A stretch of 6,800 nt of DNA from an uncultured Prevotellaceae bacterium (GCA_946415695.1 CAMKTM010000128.1:1-6800), one strand, 5' to 3'; counted from the first letter of the stretch, positions 1 through 6,337 are shown. The notes: generated by a model not told the origin, from the sequence alone. A program made the numbers and translations.

Positions 1-51
1 AATTGCACGTACATGTAAAAGCAATTGCTTATACATGTACAAGCAAACAAC
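1..51. repeat. Palindromic 22-bp-unit intergenic repeat, left copy (cut by window edge)
   Basis: Bases 9-40 form a 32-bp palindrome broken only by one A-A mismatch pair; its core is the perfect 12-bp palindrome AAGCAATTGCTT (19-30), flanked by GTACATGT modules. The element ends at AAGCAAACAAC (41-51). The same 11-mer bounds the copy at 6367-6438 in opposite orientation. Read along the transcript of the ABC gene that ends at 138, the order is GTTGTTTGCTT and then the palindromes, as at the other copy. It lies 86 bp past that stop codon. It could act as a 3' hairpin or terminator, but no U-run is evident. The window starts inside the element, so its full length is unknown. Confidence 0.8.
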
Positions 52-137
52 ATGCCGTGTCGCATTCTGCTATTTTCTGTTGTCTATGGGGAAAGAATCC
101 GCATTCCTCTTGCCCCCAGCCCATTGCCCCTCGCCAA

Positions 138-1733
138 TTAGAGGGTAAGACTGTGGGTGATGCCCTCGGGAAGTTCCTCCTGATAGTGCGTCACCATCAC
201 GAGCGTCTTGTGGGGGCGTTCACAGAAACACTTGATGATCTGCCGGACAAGGGAGCGATTCTTATCGTCGAGACCATGGAGAGGTTCGTCGAGGATAAGC
301 AGTTCCGGGTCTTTCACGAAGGCGCGAGCCAGCAGGCAAAGCCGTTGCTCGCCGCTACTGAGCTGCAGGAAGGAGCGGTCGGCCAGCGCCTCAACGCCGA
401 AGACGCGCATCCAGTCAAGGCAAAGGCCACGCTGCTCGGGACGGGGACGCACGTAGAGGCCGATGGAATCGCTCAACCCGCTCGCTACCACATCGATAGC
501 GGGTATGTCTTTCAGATAGGCACGATGCATTTCGGGACTGACATAACCGATGTGCCGCTTTATCTCCCAGATGCTTTCGCCCGTGCCGCGACGATGTCCG
601 AAGAGCTCGATGTTGCAGGCATAGGCTTGGGGATTGTCGGCACAGACAAGGCTGAGAAGCGTACTCTTGCCCGAGCCGTTAGGTCCGCTCAAAGCCCACC
701 GCTCGCCTTCGTGAACAGTCCAGTTGAGAGGTTTCAGGATGGTACGGTCGCCATAGCGGATGCTTACGTCGCGAAAACGCAATATCTCTCCCCCGTCGGA
801 CGGATAGAAGTCGGTTTCCTTTAAGTTGCGGACGGGCAAGCCGGCAATCCAATCTGCGGTTTCGCTGTTCAGTTTAGGCTGAGGCTCGGCGGCATATTGC
901 TCGCGATACTCAGCAAGCGTCATCTTTGGCAGCAACCGAAGGCGTTCGACAGGCAGGACGTGGGTGATGAAGTCGGGAATGTCATTACGCTTGCTCAGGA
1001 CAAGGATGACGAGCAGGGAAGTCTCTTTGGTCAGCGTTTCCAGCAGGTTTCGGAAGTCGGTTCTGGCTTGAGCGTCGAGGCCGATGAAAGGGTTGTCGAG
1101 GATGAGGACACGGGGGTTCGAGGCAAGCACCTTTGCCATTTGGAACTTACGGAGCTCGCCGCTGCTGAGGGAGATGATGCGTTTCGAAAGAGAAGATTGA
1201 AGAGAGAAGAGTTGAGAGTTGAGTGTTGAGAGTTGAGAGTGAAGCGTTTGGAGTGAAGAGTGAAGAGTGAAGAGTGAAGAATCAGAGTTACCTTCACCCT
1301 CCAATAACTTACTTTCATTCTTCACTCTTAATTCTTCACTCTTCACTCTTAGTTCTTCACTCTTCACTCCCAACTCTCTCCCCAGGACTTCACCGACCGT
1401 GGGGGCATCATCCGAAATGTCGTGCAGGTTCCAGCGCTGCTGATAGTAGTATGTGCCGTCCTGTTCGCCATAGGAATCGCGGAAAGAGATGTACTTCAGG
1501 TTCTCGCTGACGAGGCGCGACTCGCTGGGCGAGAAATCGTATTGCACCTCATTCAGGAGCAAAGGATAATGGCCTGTCAGCACCTCCACAAGGCGCGACT
1601 TGCCGGCTGCATTGTCGCCCACAATGGCAATCTGCTCGCCTCGGTTTATCTCGAGGTTAATAGGCTCTGCCATTCGCCAAAGCGGATGACGCGCCACACC
1701 ATTGGCAACACTGATTATTGGACTTTTGACCAT
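138..1733 (-). CDS. Tandem-NBD ABC ATPase without membrane domain (ModF-like)
   Basis: A 531-residue protein with two ATP-binding cassettes and no membrane segment or signal peptide, so probably cytosolic. Cassette 1 has Walker A GDNAAGKS (39-46), signature LSSGELRK (189-196) and Walker B VLILDNP (209-215), where Asn replaces the usual catalytic Glu; LSKRND stands where an H-loop His is expected. Cassette 2 looks intact: Walker A GPNGSGKS (350-357), signature LSSGEQRL (458-465), Walker B LLILDEP (478-484) and H-loop His516. The two-cassette, permease-free layout resembles E. coli ModF-type proteins; it lacks an obvious ABC-F linker. The role and any partner are unknown. Residues about 121-178 are a repeat-encoded linker (SEELRVK-type heptads, then Leu/Ser/Gln-rich), absent from an ordinary cassette. 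The ATG chosen lies inside a 7-bp repeat; the following NGVARHPLWR segment fits a normal N-terminus. It lies 72 bp downstream of ruvC and is probably co-transcribed with it. Confidence 0.9.
   Translation of the reverse strand: MVKSPIISVANGVARHPLWRMAEPINLEINRGEQIAIVGDNAAGKSRLVEVLTGHYPLLLNEVQYDFSPSESRLVSENLKYISFRDSYGEQDGTYYYQQRWNLHDISDDAPTVGEVLGRELGVKSEELRVKSEELRVKNESKLLEGEGNSDSSLFTLHSSLQTLHSQLSTLNSQLFSLQSSLSKRIISLSSGELRKFQMAKVLASNPRVLILDNPFIGLDAQARTDFRNLLETLTKETSLLVILVLSKRNDIPDFITHVLPVERLRLLPKMTLAEYREQYAAEPQPKLNSETADWIAGLPVRNLKETDFYPSDGGEILRFRDVSIRYGDRTILKPLNWTVHEGERWALSGPNGSGKSTLLSLVCADNPQAYACNIELFGHRRGTGESIWEIKRHIGYVSPEMHRAYLKDIPAIDVVASGLSDSIGLYVRPRPEQRGLCLDWMRVFGVEALADRSFLQLSSGEQRLCLLARAFVKDPELLILDEPLHGLDDKNRSLVRQIIKCFCERPHKTLVMVTHYQEELPEGITHSLTL
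1202..1372. repeat. Inverted heptamer array inside the ABC gene
   Basis: Two arms of 7-bp units face each other. The left arm (1202-1285) is twelve units of the GAGTGAA/GAGTTGA type. The right arm (1317-1372) is eight units of the complementary ACTCTTC/ATTCTTC type. A 31-bp centre contains AGTTA...TAACT, which extends the inverted symmetry. Stretches of roughly 20 bases are fully complementary between arms, so the mRNA could fold into a long hairpin. Three units make 21 bp, so the array reads through as seven-residue repeats (VKSEELR, VKSEELR) without a stop. It encodes roughly residues 121-178, between cassette 1's Walker A and signature motifs. Confidence 0.9.
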
Positions 1734-1763
1734 TGAACATTAACCATTGAACATTGAACATTA
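1729..1763. repeat. 7-bp repeat ladder carrying the ABC start codon
   Basis: Read on the minus strand, ATG triplets begin at 1761, 1754, 1747, 1740 and 1733, exactly 7 bp apart, within AATGTTC/AATGGTT units. The last one (1733) is the chosen start of the ABC gene. The ATG at 1754 is in the same frame but meets a TAA after four codons. The others are in other frames. No Shine-Dalgarno sequence is visible. Confidence 0.8.
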
Positions 1764-1768
1764 TTTCT

Positions 1769-1797
1769 CCCTCCCTTTAAGGGAGGGTTGGGGAGGG
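1769..1797. other. Inverted repeat and G-quadruplex motif between ruvC and the ABC gene
   Basis: CCCTCCCTT (1769-1777) and AAGGGAGGG (1779-1787) are perfect inverted arms around a single T; a real hairpin would open the inner pairs. On the plus strand, 1781-1797 reads GGGAGGGTTGGGGAGGG: four G-runs with loops of 1, 2 and 1 bases, a canonical quadruplex pattern. It lies on the template strand for the ruvC-ABC transcript, within the 72-bp spacer. It could stall or attenuate transcription, or be a dispersed repeat with no function. Confidence 0.6.
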
Positions 1798-1805
1798 TCT
1801 TGGAG

Positions 1806-2369
1806 TTAGAGGGGGCTTTTTTTAACTCTCTCTTTATTCTTATTCACGAAATCAGCCCAGCCACGATACTTGTGGTCGCTTTCTGGCTTCCCCATCTGAA
1901 GGAAATGGCAATAGGCAGCGCCAAGCGCATCCGAGGCATCGAGGAACTTGCCCATCTCCTCCTTCTCGACATGAAGCATACGCCGCAACATGTCGGCCAC
2001 CTGCTCCTTGCTGGCATTGCCGTTGCCCGTAATAGCCATCTTAATCTTCGCAGGTGCATACTCCGTGATGGGCACTTGCCGCTGAATAGCCGCAGCAATG
2101 GCAACGCCCTGGGCACGCCCCAGCTTGAGCATACTCTGTATGTTCTTGCCGAAGAAAGGCGATTCGATAGCCATGAAGTCAGGCAGATAACCCTCGATGA
2201 TGCTGCACACACGCTCGTAGATATGCCCGAGCTTGAGATAAGGGTCGGCAAACTTACGCAAATCGATAACTCCCAAAGCAAGCATCTCCGCCTTCTTGCC
2301 ATCGACGCGCAACACGCCGTAGCCCATGATGTTCGTGCCCGGGTCTATGCCAAGAATGATTTGTTCCAT
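1806..2369 (-). CDS. ruvC: Holliday junction endonuclease RuvC
   Basis: RuvC cuts Holliday junctions symmetrically, working with the RuvAB branch-migration motor in recombinational repair. The 187-residue product has the full RNase H-like fold signature: GIDPGT with Asp9, AIESPFF with Glu69, and LDASDALG with Asp144 and Asp147, matching the four metal-binding acidic residues of the E. coli enzyme. The segment KLGRAQGVA (82-90) and a Lys-rich motif around 108-121 also fit the family. Length is slightly above the E. coli protein (173) because of a charged tail (about 160-187). The ATG at 2369 sits just before MEQIILGIDPG, the normal N-terminus, 26 bp below a Bacteroidetes -7 box. It is the first visible gene of the minus-strand unit; ruvA and ruvB are not in the window. 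Confidence 0.97.
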   Translation of the reverse strand: MEQIILGIDPGTNIMGYGVLRVDGKKAEMLALGVIDLRKFADPYLKLGHIYERVCSIIEGYLPDFMAIESPFFGKNIQSMLKLGRAQGVAIAAAIQRQVPITEYAPAKIKMAITGNGNASKEQVADMLRRMLHVEKEEMGKFLDASDALGAAYCHFLQMGKPESDHKYRGWADFVNKNKERVKKSPL

Positions 2370-2395
2370 TTGCCCATATTTGCCTTTTCGAAGTG

Positions 2396-2403
2396 CAAAA
2401 GTA
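2396..2403 (-). promoter_or_regulatory. Candidate -7 box for ruvC
   Basis: On the minus strand this reads TACTTTTG, matching the Bacteroidetes -7 consensus TAnnTTTG, followed by CA. It lies 26 bp upstream of the ruvC ATG. A TTTG lies upstream, but only 12 bp away instead of the usual 19-21, so the -33 element is weak or absent. Confidence 0.5.
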
Positions 2404-2440
2404 CGAAATAAATGTCAAAAAATGGGCATTATTGCGAATT

Positions 2441-2475
2441 ATTATGAATAATGAATAATGAATTGTGAATTATTT
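2441..2475. repeat. AT-rich 7-bp repeat in the divergent promoter region
   Basis: Five consecutive units: ATTATGA, ATAATGA, ATAATGA, ATTGTGA, ATTATTT. They lie directly upstream of the candidate -7 box for the DUF1573 gene and cover the place where its -33 element would be. They may affect promoter strength, or be another dispersed 7-bp repeat. Confidence 0.75.
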
Positions 2476-2477
2476 CA

Positions 2478-2485
2478 TAACTTTG
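2478..2485 (+). promoter_or_regulatory. Candidate -7 box for the DUF1573-GH31 operon
   Basis: TAACTTTG followed by C fits the Bacteroidetes -7 consensus TAnnTTTG, 33 bp upstream of the ATG at 2519. No good TTTG lies 19-21 bp upstream, where the 7-bp repeat sits. The leader is A-rich with no Shine-Dalgarno sequence, which is usual in this phylum. Confidence 0.5.
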
Positions 2486-2518
2486 CAAAGCAAAAAGCGA
2501 ACAAAAACAAACAAAATA

Positions 2519-2971
2519 ATGAAAAAGATACTCGTACTTGCTTTGACCGCATTCTCAATGGCGGGTGGTCAATGGTCAACGGCTTCTGCTCAGACGCAGA
2601 AGCAGAAAGTAAACGTCAGCGAAGTTCAGGCCGTCGCTAAGACTAAAGCCGAGAACTATGCAGAAATAACATTCGACACTTTGCGTCACGACTTCGGCAA
2701 GTTCTCGAAGAGCGAGCCGCTGGTGCATTGCTCCTTCCCCTTCACCAATACCGGCACCGCACCGCTCATCATTCACCAAGCCTTTGCAAGCTGCGGCTGC
2801 ACCATCCCGACCTACACGAAGGAACCCGTCAAGCCTGGCGAGAAAGGGATTATCGACGTGACGTATGACGGTACGGACAAGTTTCCGGGACATTTCCAAA
2901 AGACAATAACCATCCGCTCCAATGCAATCAACGAAGTGGTACGCCTCACCATTGAAGGCACGATGGAGTAG
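2519..2971 (+). CDS. Secreted DUF1573 domain protein
   Basis: A 150-residue exported protein of the DUF1573 family, a small immunoglobulin-like beta-sandwich common in Bacteroidetes; its biochemical role is not established. A signal peptide covers about residues 1-25 (MKKILVLALTAFSM... ASAQ). The mature domain (about 50-150) shows the family hallmarks: HDFGKF (58-63), FPFTNTG (73-79), the SCGCT motif with Cys92 and Cys94, PVKPGEKG (103-110) and the closing LTIEG. Cys71 is an additional cysteine. The ATG at 2519 is preferred over an upstream in-frame ATG at 2465 because it begins a clean Lys-Lys signal peptide and lies after the -7 box. Oddly, residues 14-20 of the signal peptide (MAGGQWS) are encoded by a 7-bp repeat also found in the GH31 tail. 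The end overlaps the GH31 gene, suggesting translational coupling. Confidence 0.9.
   Translation: MKKILVLALTAFSMAGGQWSTASAQTQKQKVNVSEVQAVAKTKAENYAEITFDTLRHDFGKFSKSEPLVHCSFPFTNTGTAPLIIHQAFASCGCTIPTYTKEPVKPGEKGIIDVTYDGTDKFPGHFQKTITIRSNAINEVVRLTIEGTME
2558..2578 (+). repeat. 7-bp repeat inside the DUF1573 signal peptide
   Basis: Three units, ATGGCGG, GTGGTCA, ATGGTCA. The first 18 bases are identical to 5304-5321 in the GH31 tail, in the same reading frame, so both proteins contain MAGGQW. Here the insert sits at the end of the hydrophobic segment, before the likely signal peptidase site. Confidence 0.85.
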
Positions 2972-5426
2972 TATCCTCCTGCTGCTCTGCCTTTCAACCT
3001 TATTTATAAATGCGAGAGAGGATTGGAACCCCTTGGCACAGGAAGAAGCCATCGTGACGAGCGGCAATGCTCGTTTCACGGTTCTGACGCCAAGACTTAT
3101 CCGCATACAGTACAGCACCAGCAGACTCTTTGAGGACCGCGCCACCTTTGCCGTCGTCAACCGCCGTCTGCCGCTGCCTGCCTTTACTTGCAGCGAAGAG
3201 GACGGCTACCTCATCATCCGCACCGACTCGCTCACCTTGCGCTACAAAGTGGGGTCGCGAATCCAAAAGCAACACAAGAACAGCAACACTCTTGGCATCA
3301 CTTTCCAAATGAACGGACGCCAAATCCTTTGGTATCCCGGCAAGGACGATGCCCTTAACCTGCTCGGCACACAGCGCACCCTCGACGGCGACATCGGCGA
3401 CACACATCGCGTTTCCCTCGAGAAAGGTCTGCTTTCGCGCGACGGCTGGGCTATCCTCGACGAGTCGCCAAGCACTCAAAGAGGCGATGGCAGCCGCTCT
3501 TTCCCGTTCGAAGGAGAAGTGGATGGCATTCCATGGTTCGGCAAGCCTCTCGACGCGAACGCTATCGACTGGTACTTCTTCGGCTACGGGCATCAATACA
3601 AGGACGCGCTCGGCGACTATGTCCGCATCGCTGGCCGCCAGCCTTTGCCTCCGAAGTATATGTTCGGCTATTGGTACAGCAAGTATCAAGCCTATTCGCA
3701 AAACGAGGTCCAGCAGTTAATCAAGGACATGGAGAGCTACGATGTGCCGCATGATGTGCTGATGATTGATTGCGACTGGCATCAGAACTCCTGGACGGGA
3801 TGGACTTGGAACAAATCCCTCTTCCCGAATCCTGCCACGCTCCTCAACTGGATGCACTCCCACAAGACAAAGACAGCCCTCAACCTTCATCCGGCCGACG
3901 GCATCGGATCGAGCGACGACAACTTCTCGAAGATTCGTAACGACATGGGGCTCGATGCCAGCGTCACCACTGTTCCCTGGCAACTGGAGGACTCCACTTT
4001 CTACCGCACCTTCTTCAAGAACCTGATGCGTGTCCGCGAGAAGCAAGGCGTCGATTTCTGGTGGCTGGATTGGCAGCAAGACCTTACGAGCAAATACATT
4101 ACGGGTCTCGGGCAGACGTTCTGGCTCAACCATGTCTTCTATAACGACATGAGACTGAACCGTACCGACCGCCGCCCCGTCATCTTTCATCGGTGGGGCG
4201 GAATGGGGAGCCACCGCTACCCTATCGGCTTCTCGGGCGACACCTTCGCCACCTATGGCACTTTGCAATTCGAGAGCTACATCACGGCCACGGCTGCCAA
4301 CGTCTGCTTCGGCTATTGGGGCCACGACGGAGGCGGTTATCTGCAACCCAACAACATCAGCACAGACCCCGAACTGGTGCTGCGCTGGATGCAGTTCTGC
4401 GTCTTCCAGCCCATCTTCCGCACGCACGGCTCAAGCCAAAGCGGCAGCGAGCGCCGAATATGGAAATTCTCGAACCTCGACCTTCAGAGGAAAGCCTTCA
4501 AGCTCCGCTACACGCTTGTACCTTATATTTATACAGCGGCTCGTCAGGCTTACGACACAGGCGTATCCATCTGCCGTCCGCTCTACTACGAATGGCCGGA
4601 AGAAAACAAGGCCTATTCCGTAGAAGACGAATACCTCTTCGGCGACGACATTCTCGTTTCGCCCATCTCGACGCCTTCATGCAGCGACGGCACAAGCGAA
4701 CGCAAGACTTGGCTGCCCGACGGATTTTGGTACGATGTCTGCCGCGACCGTATGCTCTGCGGAGGACACACCATCACGGACCAGTACGACCTTTCCGAGA
4801 TTCCATACTTCATTCGCCTTGGCAGCATCATTCCCTGCAACCCTGCCCTCTCGAATCTGAAGACCGAACCCTCTTCGCTCGTGCTTTGGGTCATTCCGGG
4901 AGACGATGGCGAAGGCAAGCTTTACGAGGACCAGGGCGACAGCGAAGGCTATAAAGATGGCGAGTTCGCAACGACCCGCTTCTCGCAGACCCGCTCCAGC
5001 CTGGGCACCACGCTCACCATCCATCCCCGCCAAGGCAGCTATGCCGGAATGCCTGGCAGCCGTGCCTGGCAGATAGTTTTCTTCTCTATGGAAGAGCCGA
5101 CAGAAGTCCGCATCGATGGCGAAGAGACAACAGGCTGGACTTACGACGGACAGCTTCACCGCCTCTTCGTCGATGTGCCTTCCCGCCCCTGCGCACAGGC
5201 CACCATCGTCAGCGTCAAAGAGAAAGAAACAGGCATTGAGGAATTTGACAATTTGACAATTGAACAATCTGACAATTGCCAAATCTTTGACCTCGGCGGC
5301 CGAATGGCGGGTGGTCAATGGCGGGTGGTTAATGGTCAATCGTCAAATTGTAAATTGTCAAATTGTCAAATCCATGTCCCGGGTGGCATCTACATTCAGA
5401 ACGGCACTAAAATCCTCAAGCCATGA
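2922..5426 (+). CDS. Secreted glycoside hydrolase family 31 enzyme with T9SS-like tail
   Basis: GH31 enzymes are mostly retaining alpha-glucosidases or alpha-xylosidases; the exact substrate cannot be told here. The 834-residue product has a signal peptide (hydrophobic core about 17-30, cleavage near INA-RE), an N-terminal beta-sandwich (about 40-240), the (beta/alpha)8 catalytic domain (about 245-545) and C-terminal beta domains (about 550-765). The likely nucleophile is Asp383 in FWWLDWQQ and the acid/base is Asp440 in GFSGDT. Other family marks are YWYSKYQAYS (250-259), MIDCDWH (281-287), FGYWGHDGGGY (463-473) and FRTHG (499-503). Residues 771-834 form a T9SS-type sorting tail (IFDLGGRM ... 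GGIYIQNGTKILKP) lengthened by repeats. The ATG at 2922 lies inside DUF1573, overlapping it by 50 bp. A TTG at 2952 would give a more typical 21-residue signal peptide and a 20-bp overlap. The stop overlaps the next start (ATGA). Confidence 0.95.
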   Translation: MQSTKWYASPLKARWSSILLLLCLSTLFINAREDWNPLAQEEAIVTSGNARFTVLTPRLIRIQYSTSRLFEDRATFAVVNRRLPLPAFTCSEEDGYLIIRTDSLTLRYKVGSRIQKQHKNSNTLGITFQMNGRQILWYPGKDDALNLLGTQRTLDGDIGDTHRVSLEKGLLSRDGWAILDESPSTQRGDGSRSFPFEGEVDGIPWFGKPLDANAIDWYFFGYGHQYKDALGDYVRIAGRQPLPPKYMFGYWYSKYQAYSQNEVQQLIKDMESYDVPHDVLMIDCDWHQNSWTGWTWNKSLFPNPATLLNWMHSHKTKTALNLHPADGIGSSDDNFSKIRNDMGLDASVTTVPWQLEDSTFYRTFFKNLMRVREKQGVDFWWLDWQQDLTSKYITGLGQTFWLNHVFYNDMRLNRTDRRPVIFHRWGGMGSHRYPIGFSGDTFATYGTLQFESYITATAANVCFGYWGHDGGGYLQPNNISTDPELVLRWMQFCVFQPIFRTHGSSQSGSERRIWKFSNLDLQRKAFKLRYTLVPYIYTAARQAYDTGVSICRPLYYEWPEENKAYSVEDEYLFGDDILVSPISTPSCSDGTSERKTWLPDGFWYDVCRDRMLCGGHTITDQYDLSEIPYFIRLGSIIPCNPALSNLKTEPSSLVLWVIPGDDGEGKLYEDQGDSEGYKDGEFATTRFSQTRSSLGTTLTIHPRQGSYAGMPGSRAWQIVFFSMEEPTEVRIDGEETTGWTYDGQLHRLFVDVPSRPCAQATIVSVKEKETGIEEFDNLTIEQSDNCQIFDLGGRMAGGQWRVVNGQSSNCKLSNCQIHVPGGIYIQNGTKILKP
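5228..5307 (+). repeat. 80-bp tail repeat, GH31 copy
   Basis: This segment encodes TGIEEFDNLTIEQSDNCQIF plus DLGGRM of the GH31 tail. It matches 6175-6254 at 78 of 80 positions; the two differences are silent (ATT/ATC and CTC/CTT). It includes 8-bp units of the ATTTGACA type. Confidence 0.95.
5304..5375 (+). repeat. 7/8-bp repeats in the GH31 tail
   Basis: The array begins ATGGCGG, GTGGTCA, ATGGCGG, GTGGTTA, ATGGTCA, ATCGTCA and continues as AAATTGTC-type 7- and 8-bp units. It lengthens the tail between the DLGGR and GGIYI motifs (residues 795-819) compared with the neighbouring protein, without breaking the frame. Confidence 0.85.
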
Positions 5427-6337
5427 AACGCCTCACTATACTTTTCTTGCTCCTTGCCCCATGCACCTTGCCCCATGTGTCGGCACAAACCGACCGCTAT
5501 TGGGCAGTGGGGACAGCAGTGCCTGGCGGCATTCAGGAGCTGACGCCCTTTCCGGGCAAGCAGTACAAATACACGGGGCGCCTCGTCGAAGGCGGTACGC
5601 TTCGTTTCCGCAACATGGCAGAACACACAGGCACCGCTGTTCGCTACCTCAAGCCGACCTACGAGGATGCCTACGCCGTGACGAACCCCACGCCCTTCAC
5701 CCTCGTGCGCGACTCTGCGGCAAGCCTTTGGACTGTGCCTCTGACCGAAGACGTCTATCGCATTACCCTCGACCTCAATGCCAAGACGCTCACCGGCGAA
5801 CTCTTCCGTCCCTGGAACGAGCTCTTCATCGTGGGCGGCGCCACAGAATGCGGCTGGGTGACCTACACCTTCCTGCCCTTCACCCGCGACGAGGACGAAG
5901 TCTGCGCCTGGGACTGGACGGGCGAGCTGCGCGAGCGTCAGGAACATGGCGAGCCGCGCCGCTTCAAGTTCGAAGGGCAAAACGCATGGGAGCCAAAAGT
6001 GCTGCATCCCTTCACCAGCGACGAGGACATCCTGCAGAGCACACAGCTCCTCACAGGAGGCAGCATCGACCATAAGTGGAGCATCACGAAAGAGGGCTAC
6101 TACCACATCCGCGTCGATGTCTTTCGCGAGACCGTCCGTGCCGAATACCTCGGCGACAACCCCACCGAAGCCCCAACAGGCATCGAGGAATTTGACAATT
6201 TGACAATTGAACAATCTGACAATTGCCAAATCTTTGACCTTGGCGGCCGAATGGTCAATGGTCAATGGTCAATGGCGGGTGGCATCTACATCGTGCGTAC
6301 TCCCGACGGGAGGACAATCAAAACCATCATAAAGTAA
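5423..6337 (+). CDS. Secreted SusE/SusF-like putative glycan-binding protein with T9SS-like tail
   Basis: A 304-residue exported protein, probably a surface glycan-binding partner of the GH31 enzyme. Two repeats resemble SusE/SusF carbohydrate-binding modules. Module 1 (about 25-125) runs from YWAVGTAVPGGIQ to VYRITLDLNAKTLTGE. Module 2 (about 133-243) runs from LFIVGGATECGW to YYHIRVDVFRETVRAE. Family resemblance is judged by eye. The signal peptide covers residues 1-21 (cleavage near VSA-QT). Cys14 follows Pro, so it is a poor lipobox, unlike the lipoproteins SusE and SusF. Instead residues 253-304 form a T9SS-like sorting tail (IFDLGGRM, GGIYIV, TIKTIIK). The ATG overlaps the GH31 stop by four bases, indicating coupling. 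Two repeat tracts lie inside the gene: a 14-bp duplication in the signal peptide and 7-bp units in the tail. The glycan bound is unknown. Confidence 0.8.
   Translation: MKRLTILFLLLAPCTLPHVSAQTDRYWAVGTAVPGGIQELTPFPGKQYKYTGRLVEGGTLRFRNMAEHTGTAVRYLKPTYEDAYAVTNPTPFTLVRDSAASLWTVPLTEDVYRITLDLNAKTLTGELFRPWNELFIVGGATECGWVTYTFLPFTRDEDEVCAWDWTGELRERQEHGEPRRFKFEGQNAWEPKVLHPFTSDEDILQSTQLLTGGSIDHKWSITKEGYYHIRVDVFRETVRAEYLGDNPTEAPTGIEEFDNLTIEQSDNCQIFDLGGRMVNGQWSMAGGIYIVRTPDGRTIKTIIK
5452..5477 (+). repeat. 14-bp-period repeat in the signal peptide
   Basis: CCTTGCCCCATG occurs at 5452-5463 and again at 5466-5477, a period of 14 (two 7-bp units). It encodes the LAPCTLPHV part of the signal peptide, introducing two prolines and a cysteine. 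A similar C-rich 7-bp pattern (CCCCCAG, CCCATTG, CCCCTCG) appears between genes near 113-133. Confidence 0.8.
6175..6254 (+). repeat. 80-bp tail repeat, SusE/F-like gene copy
   Basis: Second copy of the block at 5228-5307, offset by 947 bp, differing at two silent positions. It encodes the start of the T9SS-like tail (residues about 252-277). Confidence 0.95.
6251..6278 (+). repeat. ATGGTCA 7-bp repeats in the tail
   Basis: Three exact ATGGTCA units followed by ATGGCGG. They encode MVNGQWSMAG between the DLGGR and GGIYI motifs. The GH31 tail carries related but longer units at the same place. Confidence 0.9.

Noticed and set aside
3..824. Plus-strand 273-codon open frame
   Set aside because: It is antisense to the well-supported ABC gene and its first codons come from the palindromic repeat; no family resemblance.
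1788..2411. Plus-strand 207-codon open frame
   Set aside because: Antisense shadow of ruvC, which has all four catalytic residues.
3717..4427. Minus-strand 236-codon open frame, and others opposite the GH31 gene
   Set aside because: These lie opposite the conserved catalytic domain and show no recognisable motif.
5396..6265. Minus-strand 289-codon open frame
   Set aside because: Opposite the SusE/F-like gene; its beginning is just the complement of the tail repeats.
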